Shown: positions 1-12,070 of the stretch, one piece after another
How the letters are laid out: each line of letters opens with the position of its first letter
Numbering within the stretch: position 1 is the stretch's first letter
Assembly: GCA_013396655.1 (NCBI GenBank)
Contig: WBMV01000447.1
Location: forward strand, 1 to 64,000
Reading direction: 5' to 3'
Origin: Campylorhamphus procurvoides
Taxonomy: Eukaryota; Chordata; Aves; Passeriformes; Dendrocolaptidae
Length of the DNA: 64,000 bases
The notes under the pieces: generated by a model
Seen by the model: the letters and a program-made list of their open reading frames with translations, nothing else
The model's database searches: none
What the model was told of the DNA's origin: nothing
Position numbers and translations under genes: made by a program

Positions 1-348
1 CTACTCAGCACTGGTGAGACACATGTGGCGTGCTGGGTGTGGTCCTCTGCTCTCCAGTGCAAGGCAGGCTTGTACATAGCAGAGTGAGTCCAAGGCAGGG
101 CCACAGATTTGATTAGAGCTATCTTATCCATGTGGACGAATACCTGATGGGATGGAAGGAAGTAGACAGAACCAGGCTTTTCTCAGTGGTAAGCGCTGAA
201 CATAAGGCACTAGGCACAAATGGGAATACAGAAAATTCAATTTAAACATGGGAAAAAACTTTTAATCGTGAAAGTGTTGAACACTGGCACAGACTGCCCA
301 GAGAAGCTGTGAAGTTTTCATCCTTGGAGATATTCAAAGCACAACTGT
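1..348 (+). mobile_element. CR1 LINE fragment, 3' region, truncated by window edge
   Basis: The sequence follows the CR1 order on the plus strand: the end of the reverse-transcriptase region (ctactcagcactggtgagac), then 'acctgatgggatggaaggaa', then 'ttctcagtggtaagcgc', then 'tggcacagactgcccagaga' and 'catccttggagatattcaaa'. These are the usual landmarks of the ORF2 tail and 3' UTR of avian CR1. Between about 115 and 140 the segment that normally lies between 'gggccac' and 'atcttatc' is shortened, so the copy carries an internal deletion of roughly 100 bp relative to the family as I know it. The terminal 8-bp repeats of a complete 3' end are not seen after 348. The 5' part lies outside the window. 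The copy is dead, with stops in all frames. Confidence 0.85.
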
Positions 349-3300
349 ATTGCCTAAAATGGAGGGAAAAAAAACTTCCAAACAGCATTAGTATAGATAA
401 AGTAGAGAGCAGTTCTTTAATGAAAGCGCTTTCAGGTGCCACAATATATAAGTGCACACACCAATATAGAATTCTCACAATTTTATAGCTTTAATTACCA
501 TATCTAGTGTGTACATCCAACCTGAAACCTACTACTTTCAGAACTGCCCTGCTGGAGCCCCTCCAAGGGTTCTGGGCCCTCTATCTTGTTTTGACTATAA
601 TGTATCTTATTATTCCTGTCCAGATGCATTTTCCAAGTAATGTCCCTCACGGTATTGTGATGTCTTTGTTAAACTCAGCCACACTCAGTAGCATGCATGC
701 AGAGCTGAGGCTTTCCATTCTGAATGCTGATGTGCAGTTGCAGAGGTATGAAAAAGGCACACACCACTGGATAGCTACGGGTTTGCAGCTGATTCTATGC
801 AAAACCTGTGCAAAGTTTCTAGGAGGCTTTAGGGAATCTCAGATGATTTCCCAAACATCAACTTGCATATTGTTCAAGAGCCAGGCACATTTGCTAGCTG
901 TCCCAAAGACAGCAAGTGAATCTGAGCTCCAAACAGTACCACTGGTTGGGGCCTTTATCTCTGCTGACTCCACAAGCTGGTGTCCTATCTGTGCCTTTAG
1001 AAAGTTAGGCCCTGGTTCTCTTGGCATCTCCAGTAATTACCCATTGAGAACCCAAATGTCACTCATCTGTGACTTGGCTTCTCCACCTTAAGAGTAGCAC
1101 TACTGGCCTTGTAAAACACTTGTAATTAAAATATTACAAAGACAAATATGGGAAGATCTGTTAGCAAATTGCTGTTTAATTTCTGTGATCATGTCTCAGA
1201 GTGGTGTGATTCAGCATTGTGGTACTTTATTCCAAACCCTACTTCCTAGTTTTTCCAAGATGCAAGAACAGTCACTTGAATTTAAAAAAAAAAAGAAAAA
1301 AATAAGCAATTTGATTCATTATCCTTTCTGTCATATTATGAATGCTTTTAAATTTACATTACCTAACAAGACAAGTACGAGGAATTTGAGTCTAATACTA
1401 AGATAAGTAACTATGGCTCTGGAAGAGAATAGGTTTCCTATTTGGTTTTGTGTTTGTGCACTAGACTGTAGCCTGAGTCCTGCTTAGCTTGACTGAGTGT
1501 TCAGTTTAAATCAACAGCCTATTTATGGGTCACAGCAGTACTGAGGTATGTTGGGTTGAGCGTATACTTCATTTTTATCTGTAATCTTTGGTACTTTCCT
1601 TCTTCAAGTATTCACTGATGTAAAGTATGTGAGACTGTAATAAAATCTGACGGGTAGGCTGAAGCAAAGTAATCAATTAATCTGTAAAAAGTGATAGACT
1701 AATTTTCTTGGAAGGATTCAGCAATAGTAAATAAATCTTATAGTTCCTTGAGATAATATACCCAGAGCTGAGGAGTAAACCTGTTTTCACAACTGCACTT
1801 TAGGGACTAGTCATCTTAATGAGTGTCAGTTCTTCAGCTTTTAGAAATCTTGCTTATAGATCAGAAACCCATGGGGTTGGTTTTAACACAGAGATTAAGG
1901 TTCCACTACTGAACGCTAGTGATGCAAAACATCCTTAGAAAAGATGCTACTGTTTAAATGGAAGTGCAGTATATGACTAATATGTCCCAGCTGTAGGAGC
2001 TGCCTGAGCCATCCAAGAAAGGAAAAACAAGAGTCACATTAAGGATTAGGTCTTCCCCCTATTCTCCTCCCATCATTTATTTTCTCCTATTATTGTGCAT
2101 TCAGCCTTTACAGGGGCTGAAAGGGGGAGTCCTTACATGGACAGAAGCTTCTGTCTCTTTTGTGCTCACAAAGTCAGTTTAGATGCCCTCTCCTGACCAG
2201 CAGTTGTATTCTGATCAAGGAAAAATAGCTACTCTTCCTTCCTAGGGCTAGAGTAGGATCAGGCTCAGACACCTGTAGGTGGGCTCACAGTAATCATCAG
2301 CCATCCAGACCCGTCTCATATAGTTCATGAACTGAGGGCCAAAGTGTAGGCCATCTGTGACTCCCATGCCATCCTCTGGCAGGTCTGTTGAACTTCCCTC
2401 CCTTGGGTAGTATTCAGCACAAGGAGACTACCAGCATCCCTGTTCCACCCTGCTCTCAATTCCTTTCCTGTCCAGAAGGAAGGAAAAGCTGTCCTTGACA
2501 AAACTATATTACAACTCCACTTCCATAAGGAATATTGTGTAGATAGCTGTAATGTGGGCAAAAGGTTTGTTATGTACCTGAGAGTCCTTGTAGATAACTT
2601 CAGAGTTGATCCTAACAGCCAATGTAGATATATGCCTAATGATCACTCTGTGAGCTGTTGTTTTTTAAAAAATCAAGGAGCAAGAAGAAGCAAAAGCCAA
2701 ATTTTAAGCTGTTTGTATTCCTGCCAACAAGATTTATATCAGTGGAGATGTGAGCAAGCAGCTGGGTCCAATTTGAATGAAACTGGAATCCATAAGAATT
2801 ATAAACATAGTCTTCATTCCCTCTCACAGTGGTACGGCTGCCTCTAGATACAAATACATATGTAAATAATTTAAAGCAGGGCTTAGGTATGTGATTGAAA
2901 TCTCTGTTTGAGCGAGAATGTAGACAGTTACATAATTTGTCCATAAAATCAAGTTATGCAGTTGAGGTTTTTGCAAATATATGTGCTAATAGCATTTCAA
3001 TATGGTATCCTTAAAACAATTTTCTTCTAGTGCCCCCCATCAGCTTCCCTTCTGCATAGAGAAATTGTAAGGTTTACCTCAGAACATTTATGCTTGCCTT
3101 TTAGAAACAACTATTTTGTGAATGCATTGATGACTACAGCTGTAGTGACAATACCAAACATAGCTGCCTACTCCCAAATCTAAGCCCAAGAGACCTATTA
3201 AACCATTTGTTTTCCCAGGGCTGCAGAACTGGAAGCTCTGACAGTGCAAGACTGGAGAGAAGTTAATGGTGTTATGTTGTTATGCTCAGATCTTCTGGTT

Positions 3301-6300
3301 TCTGTGCCTTTCTTTGGTGCCCCAACAATCATCTCTCACTGACTGTATAGGAAGACCTGATTCTGGAAAGAGCGAGCACTGAAGCTCTTCTCTTGGATTA
3401 ACATGCCAGAGGATGTGGTGACTATAAAGGCTTGTAGGGGGTGAATGAGGATGAGGGCACAGGACCTTATAGACTTAGCAGAGGAGCCAGGAGTGCTGTC
3501 CTGTCACAGGCACACACATTCACCCCTACCCCCTGCAAATACAATGTGACAACACTGCAAAGCAGATTTTCCCTCCAGAAACACTAATACTTAAACCAAT
3601 TTCTGCTGATGATTTAGTACTATTCAGGGATGAAGTGAAGTGAGATGAAGCCAGGGGAAATCAGATCAACTTTTCATTAGTTTTGGTGACATAAATTTAA
3701 GAAAGAGAAGCTGAAGGCTCTCAGCGAATGCAGCTCAGTGTATTATTCCTTATTATGAGCCCTTACAAGTGAAGTCATTTAAAGCACAGGGAAATATCAT
3801 TCTGTCTGGACTAGCCTGTATTGTAGGAAGTGCTTAGGTTGTGCCTGAGATCAGTAGGAGTTAAAAGGAGCACTTATCAATGAAAGGAGATTTGTCTGAT
3901 TGAAAAGTGTATCACTACCTTTCTGGTATCAAGAGTGGGCTTCTGTGTGTCATGCAACATGAAGTTTCTAGTTCACCTTGGTGGTATACTGGGACTAGCC
4001 ACACTGCACTGAAAAAGAGGAAAATCCTACATGCATCAAATGATTACATTCAACAGAAGAGTTGAAGCCACTGGTAGGTACAGTAATTAAGCCATACTCT
4101 GTAATCTCATGATGTTTTACTTATTCCAGTGCTGTCAATCATAATTTTCTGATGCATGTTAGAGAGCAAAGTAAGAAAAGTAAAAATTCTAAGCCTGCTG
4201 GTATTGGTAGCAATTGCTGTAGACCTGCATTTAGGTGACAGTCATGACTTAAAGGGTTGCTGTGACACTGGGTTTGCATGATTTCAAAATATCCAAGGAC
4301 ACATAAGATTAATTTTCTAAATACCTTTATTACAGATTGCTGCAGACTACTATTATTACAGCCAGTATACTTATTAATATGACATATATATATAGTGTTA
4401 TTCAAAATTAGTGCCAGAAAAGCAAGTAGGTGTATATGTATATATATACCAATAGTAATCAGTACTAACAGCTAGTATATATTTAAATGTTACAGGTTAT
4501 GTGGAAATTATAGCTAGTAAAGCAGCAAATGCAGTCATGATTAATTAGTTATATTCATACCTAGTGCCAGTACTCACCGAACTGTTTTCAGGAGTAGAAC
4601 CTCAAAATAAATGACAAAGTCACACCTTAAAAATTATCCACATCACAGGGTTTGGAGTTAGTCAGGTATCCCCAGTGATGGTCCGGTTTATCCAGGAAAT
4701 CTCATAGAAAAGTTCATGCAGGGAGAATACTCAGAGAAAAAGGCTCCATTTTGTGTAGATTGCAAGTCAGAGTTATATCACAGGGATAGATACAAGGGTG
4801 TGTAGCACTCCAAAACCTGGAGCAGCTAATAGATGATGCTAATTTCTATTTTTCATGTTAGCCAGCCAGTGGACAATGTGCTTTCTCACAGACCTATTTT
4901 TGTTTTTGCAAACAGTTTTCCTGTTATTTCAGGTAGGACAACCAACACCAGTTTCTGCTTCCTGCTTCCCCAGGATCTTTTCACTCTTTTCCAGAATGTT
5001 TTTCACCTTTCTAGATGATAAGTTGCTGTTACAGTTTCTTGGTCTTGGACTTACAATAAGATCTCAAGATATCTCTGACTTTAAGGTACCCACCTGCACT
5101 TCAAAAGTACCAGCTGTGCACCTCAACTGTGTTCACTCAGGCCTGGCTAGCAAGCATTTTCTCTGCCAGCATTTTCCTCCGTACAATCAGGTTACCTTTA
5201 TGACTGTTCCCATCAACAACACAAGCTCTCTGATCTAGAAAGGCAACAACACAGTAATTTTCTGGGTTACCTTAATGCCCACCCTGAAGAAGTAGTGAAG
5301 ATGTCCTACAGTCTGTTCACCTTCTTATGCCACACAAGATCAGCCATTGCCACAAACAAAAGTAAGTGCAAAGGACTCTAGTCACTGGTGCTTTTGGAAT
5401 ATCTATGAACTAATAGATAATCCAGAAGAAGAGGCAGGAGGGTGCAAACCTGCCAGAGAATCAGTAAAGCTGTGATCCATAAAACTCACCTGAAGAAGGA
5501 GGAAGTGCATTTGAGTTTGTATATTTCTGCTGAGAGTATTGCTGGAAAACTACAGCTTGGATTGAGCTGAGGAATACTGGCTTCAAAGTGAGAAAAATGA
5601 ACATATAAACATTGTACAGAAGGGTTCTGGAACTGGATTGTTGCCTCTCGCTTCTTAATATTATGTGCAGTCATCTACAGCCTCAGAGAATGCCCCCTGT
5701 AAGTACAGAATAGGTCAAGAAAGGAATTCTACATGGTTCAGAATTACACAACACAGGAAGGCATATGCGTCAGCAGTAGGCACTGGCAGGGTAGGGCATG
5801 CTAGCAGAACATTGCAGCTGGGGAAACTTGCCATCATTTCTGAGTCATGTACATTGCTCAGTTTTCCAACCCAGATTCCAATCTGCAGAAAGATATAATG
5901 CTTTTCTTCCTTATAGGGTGGAGCAATTTTAAGACAATATTAAAATGTAAAATTGTAGTAAAGTCTCTGAGTTGCTGAAATATCACAATAATGAGGTCTG
6001 TGCAAGTATTTATATTGCATCTTTTCTGTAAAGAGCTTTTTCCAGAGGTTTGTCTTTCTGTGTTACCTCCCAGATCATAACTCATTGCTGATGAACTAGA
6101 ACAATGAGATGTACATTTATACAGACTTGGAGCTGATGGAAGCCACGTTCCCATGGCTACCCAGGAATGGCCTTACTCAGTAGGGTGAAAACCTTTTCTC
6201 AGGAACAGGCCCTTTTTCTGAGGCCATTTTAGGTTCTGCAAAAGAATTCTGAAGGATGGATGTCAGAGAGCACATGTCAAGTATGTGCTGTTTGTGTGAG

Positions 6301-6689
6301 GGCAAGGGAGTTAGTCTGAATTAAGCTGTTCCCAGATATACATATGTGTACTGGGACTGATGCAGGACGTTGGTGCAAGATGTCAAATGAAGAAGGATTT
6401 AAATAGAGCCAGTAGAATCGATCTGAGCATGAGTTTCTGACAATATTTCTTTGCCCTCTGGTCCTCAGTTTTAATTGCTTCATTCACACTGCTCTCACAC
6501 AATTACCCACAAAACTGGCTAAGGGATTTCAGAGAGGATTAGCAAGATAGCTCCTTAGAACCTCCTGCAGTTGTGTCCGACTCATCATATTCTGAAAGAG
6601 TAGAGGAGGGATCTCAGAGGTATCATGGAGTCTGTTCATCTGTGTTGGGGAGGAATCAGATCTTGAATCTTCTTCAGTAGTTCTTTGGT
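349..6689. other. Unique AT-rich non-coding stretch
   Basis: No gene, RNA gene or mobile element could be recognised. The stretch holds a 194-codon plus-strand open frame at 507-1091 (separate entry). Short TA runs lie around 4383-4396 and 4434-4450, including 'catatatatatagtg' and 'gtatatatatacc'. A mildly pyrimidine-rich block at 4850-5240 has two overlapping open frames that resemble no known protein. These frames are of a size expected by chance. Confidence 0.5.
507..1091 (+). other. Unassigned 194-codon open frame, probably non-coding
   Basis: This is the longest ATG-to-stop frame in the window. The predicted peptide has a hydrophobic segment near residues 23-40 (LYLVLTIMYLIIP) and several scattered cysteines. 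I see no recognisable domain, no signal-peptide architecture and no repeat. A 62-codon frame lies antisense within it (839-1027). No CpG island or clear splice context was noticed at either end. In a 64-kb window read in six frames, one frame of this length is not far from chance. It is recorded because it is the longest and no repeat explains it. It could be an exon-like relic, an unknown old repeat or noise. Confidence 0.15.
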
Positions 6690-7375
6690 GGAGACATTGC
6701 AAACAGTACAGTGAATCATCACCATCCCTACAGCAATCTTTTGCATAATCAAAAATTGCTACAATAAGCCTAGTTCTTTCCTTTTAAATCATGTTTTCTA
6801 AGTCTCTTATCCCTCCTGTAGGCTCCAATAATTTTACTTTTCTTCAGTGTATAGAGATTACAACTGGACCCACTATTCCAGCTGTGGCTTCCTCCATACC
6901 AAATAGAGCAGAATAATTACTTCCTGTGTCTTATGTGTTAACTCCCCTGTTAATAAGGATGTAGAGTTGTCTTTTTTACCCTGCAGGTTCACAAGATGAC
7001 TCTTATTTTCTTACATATCCATTATACCCTGTAGTACTGCTCCCTGCCACATAACTTCCCATTTTAGATTAATTCATTTAATGTCTTCCTTAATGGACCA
7101 CTTTGCTCTTCTCTTTGCAGAATTCTACTTTTCAGATTTCATCCTATTTTTTTTTTCAATTTATTAAGTTTAATTTTAGTTTTGAACTTATCATTCAGAG
7201 TGCTTACACACTTTTCTGCCTCATGTTAATCTGCAAACTTATATGTACTTTCAGTTCACTAACAGTCCACAAAAAATACATCATCAGTGAGGTCACTGTA
7301 GATTTCTGCAGGGCTCCATCCTTTTGAGCACGACAAAAAGACACTGGTAGCTACTCTTTCAGCTCAGTTTAAATG
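6690..7375 (-). mobile_element. Old CR1-type LINE fragment, antisense
   Basis: Read on the plus strand this is the reverse complement of a CR1 reverse-transcriptase region. Landmarks appear in the right order: 'catgttttctaagtctctta', 'caactggacccactattcca', 'gcagaataattacttcctgt', 'ttaactcccctgttaataag', 'gatttcatcctatttttt', 'ttcagagtgcttacacactt', 'ttaatctgcaaacttatat' and 'gatttctgcagggctccat'. These correspond to the antisense of the conserved CR1 block running from the 'Q-W-G/E-E-K' region back to the 'DPAG' region of the polymerase. Identity is low with many indels, so this is an old copy and probably one of the CR1 subfamilies shared with other reptiles. All frames are broken. Confidence 0.75.
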
Positions 7376-7798
7376 TGTATGTTTACAGCTTACTGTTGCA
7401 GCTACCTTCTTTTTACAATCCCACAATCATTTTCTTTTCCATTCTTTTTACGGATTGCTCTGTCTGGTATGCAGGTCTAAGGGACAGTGGGAAGGGGACT
7501 GAATTAACAGCAAAATTCAATTGAAGGTTGTGCCAAATAAGCAGACCTGCAGGAAGAAAGGAGTTACACATCCTCGGTGAAGTAAAGTCATCACAGCACT
7601 GGGCAAAGAAAAGTTCATCACTGAAATTTGAAGGGACACATCAATCCAATAAGATCACTGTTCTCTACTTGAAAGAATTATCCCAGAATTCTGGGCATTG
7701 TGTAGGCAATGTGGTCAGTTTTTGGAGTAGCTCCAATTCCATTTCAACTTAGACAATGGAAAAAAGAATTGGCTACCTGCAGAAAATTGAAGGTACAT
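7376..7798. other. Non-coding spacer between two CR1 fragments
   Basis: No gene or element was recognised. A 74-codon plus-strand frame at 7528-7752 has no recognisable feature and is treated as chance. Confidence 0.5.
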
Positions 7799-8030
7799 TT
7801 CACAAAATCATAGTACCATTGGAAGTGACCTCAAGAGGTCACGCAGCCCTGTCTCCCACTCAAAAAAGGACTTAGACCAATTCAGAATTAGCACTGCTAG
7901 CTTCATCCAGACAAATCCAAATAACCTTCAAGGGTAGAGTTTGTACAGTTGCTTCAGGTATCTGTTCCAGCTTTGTGGCATCTTCCTTGTAATAATGTAC
8001 TTTCTAATGTCCAGTCCCGTTGGCTTGGTC
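7799..8030 (-). mobile_element. CR1 LINE 3' end, antisense
   Basis: The block opens with the antisense CR1 tail 'cacaaaatcatagtaccatt' and 'ggaagtgacctcaagaggtc'. It continues through 'cttcaagggtagagtttgta', 'ggtatctgttccagctttgt' and 'taataatgtactttctaatg', the usual order of the CR1 3' UTR read backwards. It differs in subfamily and age from the neighbouring 6690-7375 fragment, so two independent insertions are likely. It is a 5'-truncated copy, as is typical for CR1. Confidence 0.8.
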
Positions 8031-11000
8031 CAACGGTGTTCATGTCTCCACTTCAGACAGACAGCACAAGGAAATCATGATGGAGGCAGGTGATGGACAA
8101 CATATTACAGATGGTTACTGTTGCAACAAATGCAAGTTGCTTCATAGGACTCTGATATGAAAGGTCTTGATTAAGCACTGTTCCAACCTATCTGACATCT
8201 CTATAGCCACCAGGCTGACTCATCTAGACCTGCTATCACACTGTTATCTTTTGCTCCAGGAAGCTGATGACGCTATGGAGATGGGATCTGATAGTAGTCT
8301 GATGGATGGAAACACATGGCAACATCTAAGTGATAGCTGCGGTGGAGGTGGCTGTAAAGCTGTGATGAGGACAGTGACAACCATGTTGCCCCGCTGCTTT
8401 GAGAATATCTGGTTTTATTCTCCCTAAAGATGGATGGGCTAAAAAAACAAGATATATTTGTATGTGTGTCCTCAGCAACCTTACTATCACATCATACAGT
8501 GGCATCATTGAACTTCATGGTAGTGACAGTACTGTTGAGGTCTTTACTTTAAAGGTATTTTAAAAGTTTCATAAAACTACCAAGCAATCCCTGTGGCTTT
8601 TTATGTTTTATGTGCATCAAATATAGCAGAATAAGAGCTATAACTTGATCATAAAGAATAAAAATACTCATTTTCAAAGCATCCAGTATAGATACATGTT
8701 CAATATAGGCACCTCCTTTTTCATTTTCTCCAGGAGAAGGAAAAAGTTATAAAGATCCAAATATTCAAAGGTGCTGGCTTCTTCCTAGGACATCTATAGT
8801 GCCTCCAAATATGACTTTTGCTGGTAGGTGCCTTAAATGAAAGTTGTTGTTCACTTCTCAGGATTTTCCTAATATCTCACAGCTTGGAAATTATGTTGCT
8901 TCTGATGAAGTCTGTAGAGCCTGGTTAAGGTTTGCTTTGCTCTGACAGAGCAGGAAATGGACATTCCTCAGCCCAAGGAAGATGTTAGGGATAAAAAATC
9001 CAGATTAATCAGAATCAAAGGGTTTTTTTTCCAACAAAAATTATTTCCTATTAAAATGGGCAACATGTCATATCTGATGAATTCTCTCACGTTTTGGGAG
9101 GCAGAAAGAATTATGAAATGCACAGGCTAAAGCAGAAAACATTATGGCTTTTCTGGCAAATAGATTATCACTACCACCAAGCTTGCTTTTTCTCTTCCAC
9201 TTACACTGACAAGACGAGGGGCAGCTCTGACAAAATCCAGAAAATGACAGTCATACCATAGTGCAGGAGGAAAGGTGACGAGGGATTCATTCCTTGACTT
9301 TAATTTTAAAACTCATGCGGCACAGATCTGTCTTTCAGTTTTTCCTCTCCAGGAAAAGAACTAACATTAAGGGTAAAAATTTTGCCCCCACCCTGTTTTT
9401 CAGAATGCTGTCTTTGCAATTGGTGTAAGCAATGAGTATTCAAACTCTGTGAAGAAATCTACTGGTTCTTCTTATTTATGTGGTTTATTAACATTTAGAA
9501 AATAGGCAAGGTATTTTCAGTAAATGACAAGAAAAAAATGTGTGTTTGATTTTTCCCCCATAACACACACCTCCCATCCTAGTATTTTGTTCTGCAATTA
9601 CGCTTCAAATGAAAGCAGGGAACAGGTCACCATATTGAAAACTCCTCCTCAAAAATCAATGAGTGTTTCCTATTCTGGATTGTGTTACAGGTAAGAATGC
9701 TGCAGTAATCCTTTTCACAAGGGAAAAATATAGAGACCTTTATATAGCACTATAAATGATGTCTCTCCGGAGTGAACAGCAGCATTTCTCAAATAGCTGC
9801 TAATAAGACTAAATATGGTAGAGCATTGCAGTGAATCACAGTGTTTTACTGGGTTATGCAACCCTGTAAGGTCACTTACGTAAAGAAGAGAACAACTGAA
9901 GTGCAAGCAAATTCCTCAATTAATTTGTAAGGCCCACAAGTGGCATGTAAAGAGAAAATGACTTATGGCTGGCTCTTGCAATGGGATGCAAGACTCTGAC
10001 GCTGGTGTAATTGTTCTTTGTTTTCTGGGTACATCTGAACTGCTGGATCCATACACTGTTGGGAATAATTTTGGCTGAACCTGCCCAGTCCTCTCTTGGA
10101 TTCCTACGGGCCTCGGGCAGAAGGGATATTGCTGATGTGCCTCAAATTATATGGCTGATTATAAAATTACCTGGTAGGGAGACAGGAAAGAAGAGGAAGT
10201 AAATCCTCCAAGAAATATCATATTGGGAAAAATGGTAGCAAGAACCTCCCTGTAAGCTTAGAAGGTCTTTCCCCTTTCTGACCCTGAATATTACTGACCT
10301 CTAAAATTCATATTGCTACCCATATATGCTGTTTAATAAGAGAAGACAAATTCTGGCTTGTTCATGGCAAATGAATTCCCTTTCTGTGCTTTCTGTGTTT
10401 CAAAACCATTCAAAATTTTCCTCTGGAATAGGAAAATGGATCCATAGTGTTCAATAATAGGTATAACTTGAAAACTGAGAATCACATCAGAGCTTACGAA
10501 ATGTGGGAATATTTGTGCATGCAATATTTCATTTTTGTCTTTTAAGGAACCTATATACATGGAAATTTGTGTAAAATGATTCAGAATCTGTGCAAGAAGG
10601 AAGTATATCAAAGAGCAACTGATTATTTAACAAGCACAAGTTTCATCTTGTATCAATTAGTTGCAGCTAAACTTATAACAAAATAGACACTGAGCTAATT
10701 ATTGGCATCGTGGATGACAATGCAAATTGAATATTTGCTTTAAAAACCACATGATCAAAAGGGACAAGAACTACTATATAGAGGTTTTTCAGCTTAGGCT
10801 CTGTACTCAGAATCTCTCTAGTCACCATTTTATTTCAGAGGCACAACAGATGCCCAGAAAGACTGACTCTGTGGCAAAGATTAGTGGTTTCAGACTTTTG
10901 CTGTGATCTGAGAGGTGTTGAAGAGGATGCAGCTCACTGGAGAAGAGCTAGATAAACTTTAAATTAAAAAATGTGAATCACTGAAGTGTTTTAAAGGTGG

Positions 11001-12048
11001 AGTTTCCATGCTGGACCAGGGAAAAGGATCTTTAGATTCGCTCTTCAGAGGGATATGGGCAGATGCTATAATTCATGCAAACCATGAGTGAAGGGATATC
11101 ACAAATTGGCTTATGGGCCAGTGTCTCATAGACATCATTAGGACAGAGGTGAAAGGCATGAAATGGACTTTTGCTAAGCCTTCTCAAAGAATCTGGCTAC
11201 AATTGCTGTTTACACAGCCCATTGTCGTGCATTTTCCTTAGGAAGCTGTGCCATCTTTCACTTGTTGCAGAAAGCTTCACACGCTTGCCCACAGAGGGAC
11301 TCTGCCTCCCAGTGTGCCCAGAGAAAATGCGTTTCACCTTCTCAGATGCTGACAGATGGGACAAAGACCCCGGGAATATCTGTGCTGTTTGTCAGCACAG
11401 ATCCTGGTTATTCATTCCTCAGTCCTTTTTGTTGCTGTCAGCCACACCAGAAGGTTTCAGTGGGTTTGTTCACTGACTGCAATTTAGATTGGTCAAAGTT
11501 ACTGTGAGCACACTCACGGCGGTTCCCTCTTTCTGGTAAGCATTACGGTGCTTTCCTCTTAACTTGCTTAGAAAGCTCGTGGCTTGCTCTCTTCATTATG
11601 GATGGTCCTTTTGATTCCTTCAGCAGCTCAGGGGTTTCCCTGAGAAAGTGTAGCCAGTTTTCACATGTTGTTTTCATGACCGTAGGAAAAGCTAATCACT
11701 CAGCAGTTCAGGGAAGCAGTAGAAAAGCCAAATTTCTAGATTTTTTTTCCTGGATGCCAAACTTGTACAATTTACAAGATATTTTAATTTTGCAGGAGAA
11801 ACCCCCAAAAACAGAGAGCACGCTGCACAGGTTTCACCCCATCCAAAAGGATCAGCTATTTGTTTATAAGAAACTGTGGCTTATCACATTTCTCTACTCT
11901 GTTCAAAAGGTTATAGTACAAAGAAATTAGAGAGAAGTGGTCATAAGAACTCAGTTGTATGTTAATCTGGTGCCTGAAGCTGCTGGGGCAGAATTTACAA
12001 CTGAAGTATTTAACTTAGAGTATAAATACATTCATACACAGACTATAA

Positions 12049-12070
12049 ACTCTCTCAGGTTAGAGAGAGT
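12049..12070. repeat. Perfect 8-bp hairpin
   Basis: Arms ACTCTCTC and GAGAGAGT are perfectly complementary around the six-base loop AGGTTA. The arms are purine/pyrimidine tracts. No adjacent gene gives it a role, and an isolated 8-bp stem can occur by chance. Confidence 0.6.
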
